This document shows, in pieces, positions 43,425-52,670 of a stretch of DNA of 64,000 nucleotides; positions within the stretch are counted from its first letter, which is position 1, and every line of letters starts with the position of its first letter. Under the pieces are notes generated by a model. It ran no database searches. It was not told where the DNA came from and saw nothing but the letters and a program-made list of their open reading frames with translations. The stretch comes from Pedococcus_A sp963730585 (GTDB lineage Bacteria; Actinomycetota; Actinomycetes; Actinomycetales; Dermatophilaceae). The stretch spans positions 62,001 through 126,000 of the forward strand of contig CAVSSL010000012.1 in assembly GCA_963730585.1 (NCBI GenBank), in the 5' to 3' direction. Made by a program: the position numbers and the translations under genes.

Positions 43425-44737
43425 GCCGCACCGACGGCACGCCGGTGGACGCGCCCGTCAACCTTCGAGACCACCCCGGCACCAGCGTGTCCCGTCCCCT
43501 GCGTATTGCCATCGCTGGTGCCGGGGCCCGGGGGATGGCCTACGCGCGACACCTGCAGGCCTGCGGCGGTCGGGCGGTCGTGGCTGCCGTGGCGGAGCCC
43601 CGGCCGGAGGTTCGTGCCGCGATCGCCGCCGAGCACGGCATCGTCGACTCCCAGCAGTTCGGGCGCTGGGAGGAGCTCGTCGCGGGGCCACGCACGTGCG
43701 ACGCCGTCATCATCTCGGTGCAGGACCGCGATCACCTGGCGGCGGCGACCGCCTTCGCGAAGGCCGGCTACGACATCCTGCTCGAGAAGCCGATGGCGCC
43801 GACCGAGGCGGAGTGCTGGCAGATCGTCCAGGCCTGCGAGAGCGCCGGCGTCTTCCTGGGTGTCTGCCACGTGCTGCGCTACACGCCGTACACCCAGCTG
43901 ATCCGACAGCACGTCCAGTCGGGCCTCATCGGCGACATCGTGAACGTGCAGCACCTCGAGCCGATCGGGTCCTGGCACTTCGCGCACTCCTACGTGCGAG
44001 GGAGCTGGCGCAGCGCGAAGGTCGCCGCACCGGTGCTGCTGACCAAGTGCTCCCACGACATCGACTGGCTCAGCTACATCATCGACCGCCCCGCGCGTCG
44101 AGTGGTCTCCTTCGGGTCGCTCAACCACTTCCGCCCCGACCAGGCGCCCGAGGGCGCGGCAGAGCGTTGCGTCGACTGTGCCGTGGAGTCGTCCTGCCCC
44201 TACTCCGCGGTGCGGATCTACCGCAGGGGACTCGACCCGGCAGCCCGTGAGAGCTACTTCACCGCGGTGGTCGCGCCGGAGCTGACCCCTGAGGCGCTCG
44301 AGCGGGCGCTGCGGGAGGGGCCCTACGGGAGATGTGTGTACGCCGGGGACAACGACGTCTGCGACCACCAGATCGTCGGCATCGACTACGAGGACGGGCT
44401 CACGGCCGGCTTCTCCCTGTCGGCCTTCACGCCGGTGGAGAACAGGCACACCCGCATCTTCGGGACGCGGGGGCAGATCACCACCGACGGCAACCATGTC
44501 TGGGTCCACGACTTCCTCACCCAGCAGACGACCGAGCACACGGTGAACGTGGCGGGGGCGTCGGCCGGTGAAGGGCACGCCGGTGGTGACGCCGCGATGA
44601 TCGAGGCCTTCGTGCGTGCGCTCGCCGACGGCGACCCGTCGGCCTTCAGCTCCGACGGCAGGACCAGCCTGATGACCCACTCCATCGTCTTCGCGGCGGA
44701 GCGCTCACGCCTCAGTGGCGCCGTCGTCGACATCTGA
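43421..44737 (+). CDS. Gfo/Idh/MocA-family oxidoreductase
   Basis: A 438-residue NAD(P)-dependent sugar oxidoreductase. The Rossmann motif is IAIAGAGARGMAYARHL. The conserved LLEKPMAPTEAE holds the catalytic Lys, and HDIDWLSYII the His/Asp pair. It has an unusual Cys cluster, CVDCAVESSCPYSA, which occurs in one branch of the family and may bind metal. ATG overlaps the hydrolase stop (ATGA). An in-frame start at VSRPLRIAIAG would give a normal N-terminus, so the first 25 residues are doubtful. Its substrate in this operon is unknown: the released hexose or a modified glycoside. Confidence 0.85.
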   Translation: MSRTDGTPVDAPVNLRDHPGTSVSRPLRIAIAGAGARGMAYARHLQACGGRAVVAAVAEPRPEVRAAIAAEHGIVDSQQFGRWEELVAGPRTCDAVIISVQDRDHLAAATAFAKAGYDILLEKPMAPTEAECWQIVQACESAGVFLGVCHVLRYTPYTQLIRQHVQSGLIGDIVNVQHLEPIGSWHFAHSYVRGSWRSAKVAAPVLLTKCSHDIDWLSYIIDRPARRVVSFGSLNHFRPDQAPEGAAERCVDCAVESSCPYSAVRIYRRGLDPAARESYFTAVVAPELTPEALERALREGPYGRCVYAGDNDVCDHQIVGIDYEDGLTAGFSLSAFTPVENRHTRIFGTRGQITTDGNHVWVHDFLTQQTTEHTVNVAGASAGEGHAGGDAAMIEAFVRALADGDPSAFSSDGRTSLMTHSIVFAAERSRLSGAVVDI

Positions 44738-44741
44738 CGCC

Positions 44742-45905
44742 GTGGCCGAGCCGCCGGGCAGCATCGGTCGCGTCGTGGTGGCGCCGGACTCGTTCAAGGG
44801 TTCCGCCACCGCCGCCGAGGCGGCGGCAGCCGTCGCCCGCGGTGTGCGGAGCGTCCTCCCTGACGCCGAGGTCGTCGAGCACCCGATCGCCGACGGTGGG
44901 GAGGGCACCGTCGACGCGGTTCTGCGGACGGGATGGCGCCGCGTGGTGACGACGGTGTCCGGTCCCCTGGGCGCGCCGGTCCGTGCTTCCTACGCGGTGG
45001 CGGGCGGCCACGCCGTCGTCGAGCTGGCTGCTGCGGCCGGCCTCGGATGCCTGCCGGCCAGCGGGCCCACACCGCACTCGGCTCGCTCGGCCACCACGCG
45101 CGGGTTGGGCGAGCTGGTGCGCCATGCCCTCGACGGGGGCGCGACCCGGGTGACCCTCGCCCTCGGAGGAAGCTGCACCACCGACGGGGGTGCGGGACTG
45201 CTGGCCGGACTGGGCGCCCGCGTTCGCACCGCTGATGGCGCCGACGTCGCTGCCGGCGGCGCGGGCCTCCTCGACGCAGCCTCCCTCGACCTCGGCGGCC
45301 TCGACCCGCGCCTGCAGGACACCGACCTCGTGGTGGCCTGCGACGTGGACAACCCGCTCCTCGGCCCCGACGGGGCAGCCGCCGTCTACGCGCCGCAGAA
45401 GGGCGCCTCACCCGAGGACGTGGAGCTGCTCGACCGGGCGCTGGGGCGGTGGGCCGACGTCGTCTCGGCGGCGACCGGCACGGACCGGCGAACCCTCCCT
45501 GGCGCCGGTGCTGCCGGCGGCGCAGGGTTCGCGCTGGCGGCGGTGCTCGGTGCGCGGCTCCGAGCGGGCGCGCCGCTGCTGCTGGACGCCACCGGCTTCC
45601 GTCGTCACCTCGCCCCGGGGGTGCTGGTCGTGGTCGGCGAGGGCTCCCTCGACGAGCAGAGCCTGCGTGGCAAGGGCCCGCTGGCCGCGGCGCGCATCGC
45701 CACGGGCGCCTCCGCCAGGGTCGTGGCGGTCGCCGGGCGCTCCGCCATCAGCGATGAGCAGGCCACAGCCGCGGGCATCGAGGCGATCTGGGCTCTCCTG
45801 GACCTCGAGCCCGATCCCGACAGGTGCATCGCCGAGGCGCCGCGGCTGCTCGTGGAGGCCGGCCGCCGGGTGGCGCGCTGGTGGGAGGCTGCTGCCCAGG
45901 GGTGA
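44742..45905 (+). CDS. Glycerate kinase (type I, GarK/GlxK family)
   Basis: A 387-residue glycerate 2-kinase: VVVAPDSFKGSATAAEAAAAVARG, HPIADGGEGTVDAVL, LGGSCTTDGGAGLLAGLGA, VACDVDNPLLGPDGAAAVYAPQKGA and VVGEGSLDEQSLRGKGPLAAAR. All signature blocks are present. It phosphorylates glycerate to 2-phosphoglycerate, which enters glycolysis. GTG 44742, just after the upstream stop, gives the normal N-terminus; GTG 44715 would overlap. As the last gene of the operon it explains the fate of the glycerate released by the hydrolase. Confidence 0.93.
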   Translation: MAEPPGSIGRVVVAPDSFKGSATAAEAAAAVARGVRSVLPDAEVVEHPIADGGEGTVDAVLRTGWRRVVTTVSGPLGAPVRASYAVAGGHAVVELAAAAGLGCLPASGPTPHSARSATTRGLGELVRHALDGGATRVTLALGGSCTTDGGAGLLAGLGARVRTADGADVAAGGAGLLDAASLDLGGLDPRLQDTDLVVACDVDNPLLGPDGAAAVYAPQKGASPEDVELLDRALGRWADVVSAATGTDRRTLPGAGAAGGAGFALAAVLGARLRAGAPLLLDATGFRRHLAPGVLVVVGEGSLDEQSLRGKGPLAAARIATGASARVVAVAGRSAISDEQATAAGIEAIWALLDLEPDPDRCIAEAPRLLVEAGRRVARWWEAAAQG

Positions 45906-45944
45906 GGTCGGCCCCTCGGGCCCGGGCTTGGTCTGCAGGCCCGC

Positions 45945-46394
45945 TCACTCCTCGCCGGCGTGCGGCACGGGTGGGTTCTCCGGCGTCAGCGTCACCGTGA
46001 ACCGCCGCCCGTGCACCTCCTCCGGCTCGATCCGGACGACCCGCGGCTTGGGGCCGCGGTGCCAGGGGTGCAGCGGCAGGTCGAGGGCGTCGAGCGACTC
46101 GTGCAGCCGCGACACCTCGCGGGCCCGGCCCTTGATGACCACGCTCCAGGCGACGGTGCCCTTCTGGTCCATGCCGTCGACCTCGTAGGCGACGTCGTGC
46201 CCCACGGCCGCCGCCAGCTTCGTGCCCTCCGAGGTCCGGAAGACCAGCGTGCCCTGGTCGACGACGTGGTTGAGCGGGAAGATCTCGGGCTTGCCGTCGA
46301 CGACCACGGCCAGCCGGCCCACCGGCATCGACCGCACGAGGGACCACGACTCCGACACGGTCAGGTGCTCCATCGGGGCAAGGGTCTCGTCCAT
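45945..46394 (-). CDS. Pyridoxamine 5'-phosphate oxidase-family (flavin/F420-binding) protein
   Basis: A 149-residue split-barrel protein: LTVSESWSLVRSMPVGRLAVVVDGKPEIFPLNHVVDQGTLVFRTSEGTKLAAAV, then WSVVIKGRAREV. It is of the PNPOx_2 type (Rv3129/Rv2004-like family members lie in mycobacterial dormancy regulons). It probably binds FMN or F420, or haem in some members. GGAGGT precedes ATG 46394. It is divergent from the DoxX gene across a 236-bp region with three DosR-like boxes. Confidence 0.85.
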   Translation of the reverse strand: MDETLAPMEHLTVSESWSLVRSMPVGRLAVVVDGKPEIFPLNHVVDQGTLVFRTSEGTKLAAAVGHDVAYEVDGMDQKGTVAWSVVIKGRAREVSRLHESLDALDLPLHPWHRGPKPRVVRIEPEEVHGRRFTVTLTPENPPVPHAGEE

Positions 46395-46445
46395 GGCTAC
46401 CTCCGGGGGCACAGCGATCAGGTGCTCTCACGAGAAGTGTGCGCA

Positions 46446-46559
46446 CGGCATACCTGCTGTGGCAGGGGCCAAGGGCCCGTATGCCGCGGGCACGCCACCC
46501 CGCGCGCCGGCGGCGGCGAGCGGCGGGTCCTTGGTCCCGTCCGCTGGTGCCCTAGTCCC
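46446..46559. promoter_or_regulatory. Divergent regulatory region with three DosR-like boxes and an inverted octamer pair
   Basis: The boxes are GGGGCCAAGGGCCC (46465-46478, exact match to GGGNCNNNNGNCCC), GGGTCCTTGGTCCC (46525-46538, exact match) and GGTGCCCTAGTCCC (46546-46559, one mismatch). CGGCATAC (46446-46453) and GTATGCCG (46479-46486) flank the first box as an inverted pair. This is the best-supported site cluster of its kind here. It serves the PNPOx gene (left) and DoxX gene (right). Confidence 0.6.
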
Positions 46560-46630
46560 CTGAATGGGGATGCCCGCCAAGAGGAACCTGAGAGTGCAGA
46601 ACTGGCAGTAACACCTAGGAGGGACAGGCC

Positions 46631-47203
46631 ATGAGCACCAAGCACCGGAGCCAGTCAGGGACCCGACTACCGGACCCGAACTTCGTCCACCCCGAGGTCA
46701 TCGCACCCGAGACCGCCTCCGGCAAGGCCCTGCGCTACGTGAACGCAGCCATCCGCCTGAGCATCGGCTGGGTGTTCCTCTGGGCGTTCATCGACAAGGT
46801 GTGGGGCCTCGGCTACGCCACGCCGAGCGAGCGCGCGTGGATCAACGGCGGCAGCCCCACCACGGGCTTCCTCAAGGGTGCCGAGGGCACCTTCAAGGGC
46901 TTCTACAACGGCATGGCCGGCCAGGCGTGGGCCGACTGGCTGTTCATGATCGGCCTCGCGGGCATCGGGCTGGCCCTGATCCTCGGCGTCGGCATGCGGA
47001 TCGCGGCAGTGGCAGGGTCGCTGCTGCTGGTGCTCATGTGGGCCGCTGAGCTCCCGCTCGCCAACAACCCGTTCATGGACGACCACCTCGTCTACGCGAT
47101 GGTCCTCGTGGCCCTGGCGCTCGCCGGCGCAGGCCGCACCCTCGGCCTCGGCGGCAGGTGGGAGCAGTTGTCCTTCGTGCAGAAGTACGGCTGGCTGAAG
47201 TAA
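46631..47203 (+). CDS. DoxX-family membrane protein
   Basis: A 190-residue protein. A 35-residue polar N-terminus is followed by four helices: AAIRLSIGWVFLWAFIDKVWGLG (the typical DoxX first helix), WLFMIGLAGIGLALILGVGMRIAA, GSLLLVLMWAAELPL and LVYAMVLVALALAGAGRTLGLG. The family includes thiosulfate:quinone oxidoreductase subunits and redox-stress membrane proteins. An AGGAGGG site precedes the ATG. It is monocistronic, with a strong hairpin after it, and is controlled from the box-rich region upstream. Confidence 0.85.
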   Translation: MSTKHRSQSGTRLPDPNFVHPEVIAPETASGKALRYVNAAIRLSIGWVFLWAFIDKVWGLGYATPSERAWINGGSPTTGFLKGAEGTFKGFYNGMAGQAWADWLFMIGLAGIGLALILGVGMRIAAVAGSLLLVLMWAAELPLANNPFMDDHLVYAMVLVALALAGAGRTLGLGGRWEQLSFVQKYGWLK

Positions 47204-47222
47204 CAGCAGCCGTGGTCAACCA

Positions 47223-47253
47223 GGGGTGGTCGGGGTTCGCGCCCGACCACCCC
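47223..47253 (+). terminator. Hairpin terminator after DoxX gene
   Basis: GGGGTGGTCGGG (47223-47234) pairs perfectly with CCCGACCACCCC (47242-47253) around a 7-base GTTCGCG loop, 20 bp after the stop. Confidence 0.82.
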
Positions 47254-47276
47254 GTCGCCCTGCGGAGGTGGACGAG

Positions 47277-48203
47277 ATGAGCAGCAACTTCGCCGGTGTG
47301 GTCGTCGGCTTCGACGGCTCGGCACCCTCGACGGCAGCCCTGGACTGGGCGGCCGCGGAGGCGGTGCGGCGGGGTCTGCCGCTCAAGGTCGTCCTCGCCG
47401 TGGAGCTCGGTGCGGCACTCCCGATGCCGATGGACTCCGGTGCCCCCTGGGCCATGGCCAAGATCGAGGGTGCCGCCCGTGAGGTGCTCTCCGACGCGGT
47501 GGACCGGGCGCGCAAGACCGACCCCGGCCTCGTGGTCGAGTCCAGCCTCGTCATCGACACCGCGGCGGCCGCGCTCGTGGCCGCCTCCCGCAGCGCCTCC
47601 CTCGTCGTGGTGGGCAACCGCGGCCACGGTGACCTCGTCGGCACCCTGCTCGGCTCGGTCGCCTTCGGCGTCACCGCCCACTCGCAGTGCCCCGTCGCGG
47701 TGGTCCGCGGCGGCTCCACCCGCGTGCCCGGACCCGAGGCCCCGGTCGTGGTCGGGGTCGACGGCTCGCCTCCTTCCGACGCGGCCGTCGACGAGGCGTG
47801 TGACCTCGCCGAGCGCGCCGGCGCCCAGCTGAAGGTGGTCGCCGCCTACCAGGTGCCCGTCACGGGCTGGGTGGGCGTGAGCCCGTGGCTGGACGTCTAC
47901 CCGGAGGAGGAGCTCGCCGACGCCGCCGAGGGCACCGCCAAGGCCGTGCTGGCGCAGGCGCGCGAACGGATCCGGCGCAACCACCCGCACCTCGACGTCG
48001 AGTTCAGCGCCGTGCGCGAGCGCCCCGCCGACGCCCTCGCGGAGCGGTCGCGGACCGCGGGCGTCGTGGTCGTCGGCTCACGCGGGCGCGGCGGCTTCCG
48101 CAGCCTGATCCTCGGCTCGGTCAGCCGCGGGCTGGTGCACGTCGCCGAGAGCCCGGTGCTCGTGGTGCACGCCCCCGACCAGGCCCTCGACGTGGAGGCC
48201 TGA
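47277..48203 (+). CDS. Universal stress protein with two Usp domains
   Basis: A 308-residue tandem UspA protein. Each half carries the ATP-binding G-2x-G-9x-G-S/T motif: VVGNRGHGDLVGTLLGSVAFG (first) and VVGSRGRGGFRSLILGSVSRG (second). Each half begins with a GVVVGFDGS / VVVGVDGS strand. Two-domain ATP-binding USPs of this kind are typical of actinobacterial hypoxia and starvation regulons. ATG 47277 follows GGAGG at 10 bp. It is separated from DoxX by the terminator hairpin but may receive read-through. Confidence 0.95.
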   Translation: MSSNFAGVVVGFDGSAPSTAALDWAAAEAVRRGLPLKVVLAVELGAALPMPMDSGAPWAMAKIEGAAREVLSDAVDRARKTDPGLVVESSLVIDTAAAALVAASRSASLVVVGNRGHGDLVGTLLGSVAFGVTAHSQCPVAVVRGGSTRVPGPEAPVVVGVDGSPPSDAAVDEACDLAERAGAQLKVVAAYQVPVTGWVGVSPWLDVYPEEELADAAEGTAKAVLAQARERIRRNHPHLDVEFSAVRERPADALAERSRTAGVVVVGSRGRGGFRSLILGSVSRGLVHVAESPVLVVHAPDQALDVEA

Positions 48204-48206
48204 GCC

Positions 48207-49442
48207 TCACATCAGGCCGAGGGCGCGTGCCTCCTCGCGCAGCTCGTCACGCACGTCAGGGTGGGCCGCGTGGTCGATGAGGTTCTTGGCCTGCGTGCGC
48301 TCGTCGAGCCCGGCGATGCGCGCCACGCCCTGCTCGGTCACCACCGCCGAGTGCTGGAACGAGGTGACGGGCTCGTCGACCAGGGGCACGATCGTGGAGC
48401 AGTCCGCCTTGGGGTGCCACGAGCGCAGCGCCATGAACGCCTGCCCGCCGGCCGACTGGAGCGCGCCGACGGTGAAGTCGGTCTGACCGCCGAAGCCCGA
48501 GTAGATCCGCGCCCGGATGCGCGAGGCGTTGGCCTGGCCGAACAGGTCGATCTGCAGCGCGGTGTTGACCGAGGTCATCATCCGCTGCTCCGCGATGCGG
48601 GCGGGGGAGTTGGTGACCTCGGTGCGGCGGAGCATGACGCGCTCGTTGCCGTCGAGCCACTCGTAGAGCTCCTCCGACCCGAACACGAACGACGTGTTGA
48701 TCGGGGCGTCCGGGTCGAGGGCGCCCGCCCGCTCGAGCGCCAGGATGCCGTCGCTGAACATCTCGGTCCACACCCGCAGCCCGCGGCGGTCGATCAGACC
48801 CGCGACGGTGGCGTCGGGCACCGCGCCGATGCCCGCCTGGATGGTGGCACCGTCACCGATGGCGGCGGCCACCTGGGCGCCGATGTGGGCCGAGGTGTGG
48901 TCGGGCGGGGTCGGCGTGTGCACCGCCAGCTGCTGCTCGATCTCGACGCCGGCGTCGATCTGGTCGAGCGGGACGAGCGCGTCGCCGAACGTCCACGGCA
49001 TCAGCGGGTTGAGCTGGGCGAGCACCAGGCCGCCGCGCGCGCGGACCGCCTCGATGGCGGCGGGCAGGACGTTGACCTCCGTGCCCAGCGACACCATCCC
49101 GTCGCGCGGCAGGGTCGTGTGGATGATGACGATGTCGGGCGGCAGCGTCGACGCGAACAGCCGCGGCGCCAGCGACAGCCGGCTCGGCACGTAGGCCAGC
49201 CGCGGGTGGCCCCGGAACCCGGGGCCGACGAACATCGTCTCGGGCACGACGCCGTCGTGGAGCGGCAGCCCGCGCTGCGCGTTCAACAGGTGGAGGCGGA
49301 AGGCCGGCAGCTCGGCGGCGATGGCCTCGAGCAGCGGCAGCGGCGTGGCGAAGTTGCCGCTGGTGACGACCCGGGGCTCCGTGCCGACGGCCTGCACCGC
49401 CTGGGCGAGCCGGACGGCCTCCTCGAGCTCGACGACCCTCAT
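48207..49442 (-). CDS. Acetyl-CoA hydrolase/CoA-transferase family protein
   Basis: A 411-residue class I CoA transferase with both halves of the fold. N-terminal: GTEPRVVTSGNFATPLPLLEAIA. C-terminal: DGATIQAGIGAVPDATVAGL and RVWTEMFSDGILALE, where Glu227 is the expected catalytic glutamate, then RIYSGFGGQTDFTVGALQSAGGQAFMAL. It is like 4-hydroxybutyrate or acetate CoA-transferases. It probably moves CoA between acetate, succinate or hydroxybutyrate during fermentation-like metabolism. The promoter region has a DosR-like box, and USP ends 3 bp away tail to tail. Confidence 0.88.
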   Translation of the reverse strand: MRVVELEEAVRLAQAVQAVGTEPRVVTSGNFATPLPLLEAIAAELPAFRLHLLNAQRGLPLHDGVVPETMFVGPGFRGHPRLAYVPSRLSLAPRLFASTLPPDIVIIHTTLPRDGMVSLGTEVNVLPAAIEAVRARGGLVLAQLNPLMPWTFGDALVPLDQIDAGVEIEQQLAVHTPTPPDHTSAHIGAQVAAAIGDGATIQAGIGAVPDATVAGLIDRRGLRVWTEMFSDGILALERAGALDPDAPINTSFVFGSEELYEWLDGNERVMLRRTEVTNSPARIAEQRMMTSVNTALQIDLFGQANASRIRARIYSGFGGQTDFTVGALQSAGGQAFMALRSWHPKADCSTIVPLVDEPVTSFQHSAVVTEQGVARIAGLDERTQAKNLIDHAAHPDVRDELREEARALGLM

Positions 49443-49597
49443 CGGGACACCTCGGCGGTGCGGGACACCCGGGCGGTGCGGGAGGCGGGGACGGCGGAAG
49501 GGGAGCGGGGGTGACCGCGGCGAGGGTCCGGCATACCCCGATCCTGCCAGCGCGGGAGCCGGAACGACCCGCGTTCCGTGCCGGTGTGCCCCGATTC

Positions 49598-49646
49598 GGG
49601 TCAAAGGTCCTGCGTCCGACTGGGCCCGGGCGGTCATTGACCGCCC
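49598..49646. promoter_or_regulatory. DosR-like box and adjacent palindrome in divergent promoter
   Basis: TTCGGGTCAAAGGTCCTG (49595-49612) matches the extended mycobacterial DosR pattern; core GGGTCAAAGGTCCT differs only at the last base. GGGCGGTCA-T-TGACCGCCC (49628-49646) is a perfect 9-bp-arm palindrome next to it. Both lie between the CoA transferase and the SPW protein. The 280-bp gap also contains an octamer CGGCATAC at 49529. Confidence 0.5.
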
Positions 49647-49722
49647 ACGACCGTCGCCGGAGAATTGAGGTGTTGGCCCGCCTCGGATCGACGGACCCCG
49701 TTGCACGAAAGGGGTTTTCCCG

Positions 49723-50079
49723 GTGAAAGAGAAGATCCACCCACAGGACTTCATCGTCCTCATCGCCGGCGCCTACGCGCTGCTGTCTCCCATCTGGACC
49801 ACGACCGAGGACCGGGCGACGACGACCATGATCGTCCTCGGCGCCGTCACCGTGGTGCTGTCCGTCATCGAGCTGGTGCGGCCGGACATGCTCTCCGTCG
49901 AGGGGGTCACCGCCCTCATGGGCGTCCTGTTCATCATCTCGCCGTGGGTGATGGGCTTCGCCGACACCACCGCCATGGCCTGGACGGCCTGGGTGGTCGG
50001 TGCGGTCACGCTGGTGGTCGGCGCCCTGGACCTCCAGGTCACCAGGACGCACCAGCGGCACGTCACGACGACGCCGTAG
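49723..50079 (+). CDS. SPW-repeat membrane protein
   Basis: A 118-residue protein with four helices in two halves. Each half carries the SPW signature: AYALLSPIWT and LFIISPWVMGFA. This family of unknown function is common in Actinobacteria. GTG start. Its last codons overlap a 20-bp direct repeat. It is divergent from the CoA transferase and downstream of the DosR-like box, so it may be stress-induced. Confidence 0.87.
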   Translation: MKEKIHPQDFIVLIAGAYALLSPIWTTTEDRATTTMIVLGAVTVVLSVIELVRPDMLSVEGVTALMGVLFIISPWVMGFADTTAMAWTAWVVGAVTLVVGALDLQVTRTHQRHVTTTP

Positions 50080-50100
50080 CGCACGTCACGACGACGCCGT
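50058..50100 (+). repeat. 20-bp direct repeat, 23-bp period, at gene end
   Basis: GCACGTCACGACGACGCCGT occurs at 50058-50077 and 50081-50100, straddling the SPW stop codon. It is a recent small tandem duplication. Confidence 0.85.
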
Positions 50101-50136
50101 GGCGCTCGGAGCAGGCGGGCGGCCCCCGGCCGTCCG

Positions 50137-50544
50137 TCAGCTCAGGCTGAGCAGAGCCAGGGCGTAGGCGCACTCGGGGTCGGGGTGGGCGAAGTCGGCC
50201 ACCCCGGCGCCGCCCCGCACCCGCACGACCCACTCCAGTCCCTCCGAGCCCGTCTCCTCCCGGCGCAGGTGCTCGAGGCGCTCCCCCAGCAGGTCGCGGA
50301 GCTGGTCCTCGCGGGGCAGCCACAGCGCGACATCCAGGGGTACGGAGTCGAGCGCCCACTCGGTGGTGCCGTTGAACCCGAGCACCGACTGGTCCTGGTA
50401 GTGGTGCAGCTCGATGGTCAGGTCGCTGATCCAGTAGAGGTCGCCGAGCAGCTCGGGCTCGTTGATGGTGAACCGGTCACCCGGCTCGGGCTGCCACATC
50501 ACCCCCGCCGACGCCAGCCGGCGCGCGAGGTCCACCGAGATCAT
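50137..50544 (-). CDS. Conserved hypothetical protein
   Basis: A 135-residue soluble protein: ISVDLARRLASAGVMWQPEPGDRFTINEPELLGDLYWISDLTIELHHY..GFNGTTEWALDSVPLDVALWLPREDQLRDLLGERL. This compact family is widespread in Actinobacteria and often mislabelled as a pilus assembly protein CpaE; I see no P-loop or pilus feature. Function unknown. The ATG start at 50544 fits the family N-terminus. Confidence 0.75.
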   Translation of the reverse strand: MISVDLARRLASAGVMWQPEPGDRFTINEPELLGDLYWISDLTIELHHYQDQSVLGFNGTTEWALDSVPLDVALWLPREDQLRDLLGERLEHLRREETGSEGLEWVVRVRGGAGVADFAHPDPECAYALALLSLS

Positions 50545-50587
50545 GGAGCCACGCTACGTCGGCCGGCGCCGGGGCGCGCTGCCGTCG

Positions 50588-51034
50588 TCAGAGGAGGTCG
50601 AACGCGCGCAGCTCCTCCTCGGTCATCAGGCGCGAGCGGATGAGGAACCGCACGCCCTCGGGCGCCTCCACGGAGAAGCCGCTGCCCCGGCCCCTGACGA
50701 CGTCGACGGTCAGGTGGGTGTGCTTCCAGTACTCGTACTGGCTCGCCGACATCCAGAACGGGATGTCCGGGATCCCGTCGACGACGAGGTCGCCGAGGTG
50801 CACGTCGGAGTCGCCGGTGAGGAAGTCGCCGAGCGGGTAGCACATGGGCGAGCTGCCGTCGCAGCAGCCGCCGGACTGGTGGAACATCAGCCGACCGTGC
50901 CGGTCGGTGAGGCGGCGGAGCAGGTCCGCCGCCTCACCGGTCAGGTCGACCCGGGTATGCCGTGTGCGCGCCTCCGCGGTGTCGGCGGCGGACTCGGCCG
51001 CAGGCGTCGCCGTGGGTACCTCGGGTGATGTCAT
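50588..51034 (-). CDS. DUF779 protein (acetaldehyde dehydrogenase partner)
   Basis: A 148-residue protein. A 30-residue Ala/Thr-rich lead is followed by the DUF779 core: RLMFHQSGGCCDGSSPMCYPLGDF, DIPFWMSASQYEYWKHTHLTVDVVRGRGSGFSVEAPEGVRFLIRSRL. The Cys-Cys plus further Cys suggest metal binding. DUF779 genes regularly follow ExaC/AldB-type aldehyde dehydrogenase genes, as here (18 bp downstream of the dehydrogenase stop). A maturation or accessory role is inferred. Confidence 0.9.
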   Translation of the reverse strand: MTSPEVPTATPAAESAADTAEARTRHTRVDLTGEAADLLRRLTDRHGRLMFHQSGGCCDGSSPMCYPLGDFLTGDSDVHLGDLVVDGIPDIPFWMSASQYEYWKHTHLTVDVVRGRGSGFSVEAPEGVRFLIRSRLMTEEELRAFDLL

Positions 51035-51052
51035 CGAGATCTCGCCGCCGGC

Positions 51053-52576
<1,524 letters not shown>

Positions 52577-52638
52577 GGTGGTTCTCCCAACGTCATTGGT
52601 GGTGGGCCCCCTGTGGGCTTGCCGAGACGCTAGGCAGC

Positions 52639-52659
52639 GCAACGTTGCGACGACGTTGC
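52639..52659. promoter_or_regulatory. Operator-like palindrome upstream of aldehyde dehydrogenase
   Basis: GCAACGT-N7-ACGTTGC has perfect 7-bp arms and is centred 73 bp before the dehydrogenase ATG, a position fitting an activator. The adjacent GAF-domain regulator gene is the natural candidate. Its DNA specificity is unknown to me. Confidence 0.55.
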
Positions 52660-52670
52660 AGACAGAGCCG

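Noticed and set aside
49628..49646. Perfect palindrome GGGCGGTCA-T-TGACCGCCC as a terminator
   Set aside because: It sits between divergent starts, not after a gene end, so I treat it as a possible operator rather than a terminator.
50137..50544. Pilus assembly protein CpaE
   Set aside because: Only 135 residues with no P-loop or receiver domain; a database label seen for this family is not supported by the sequence.
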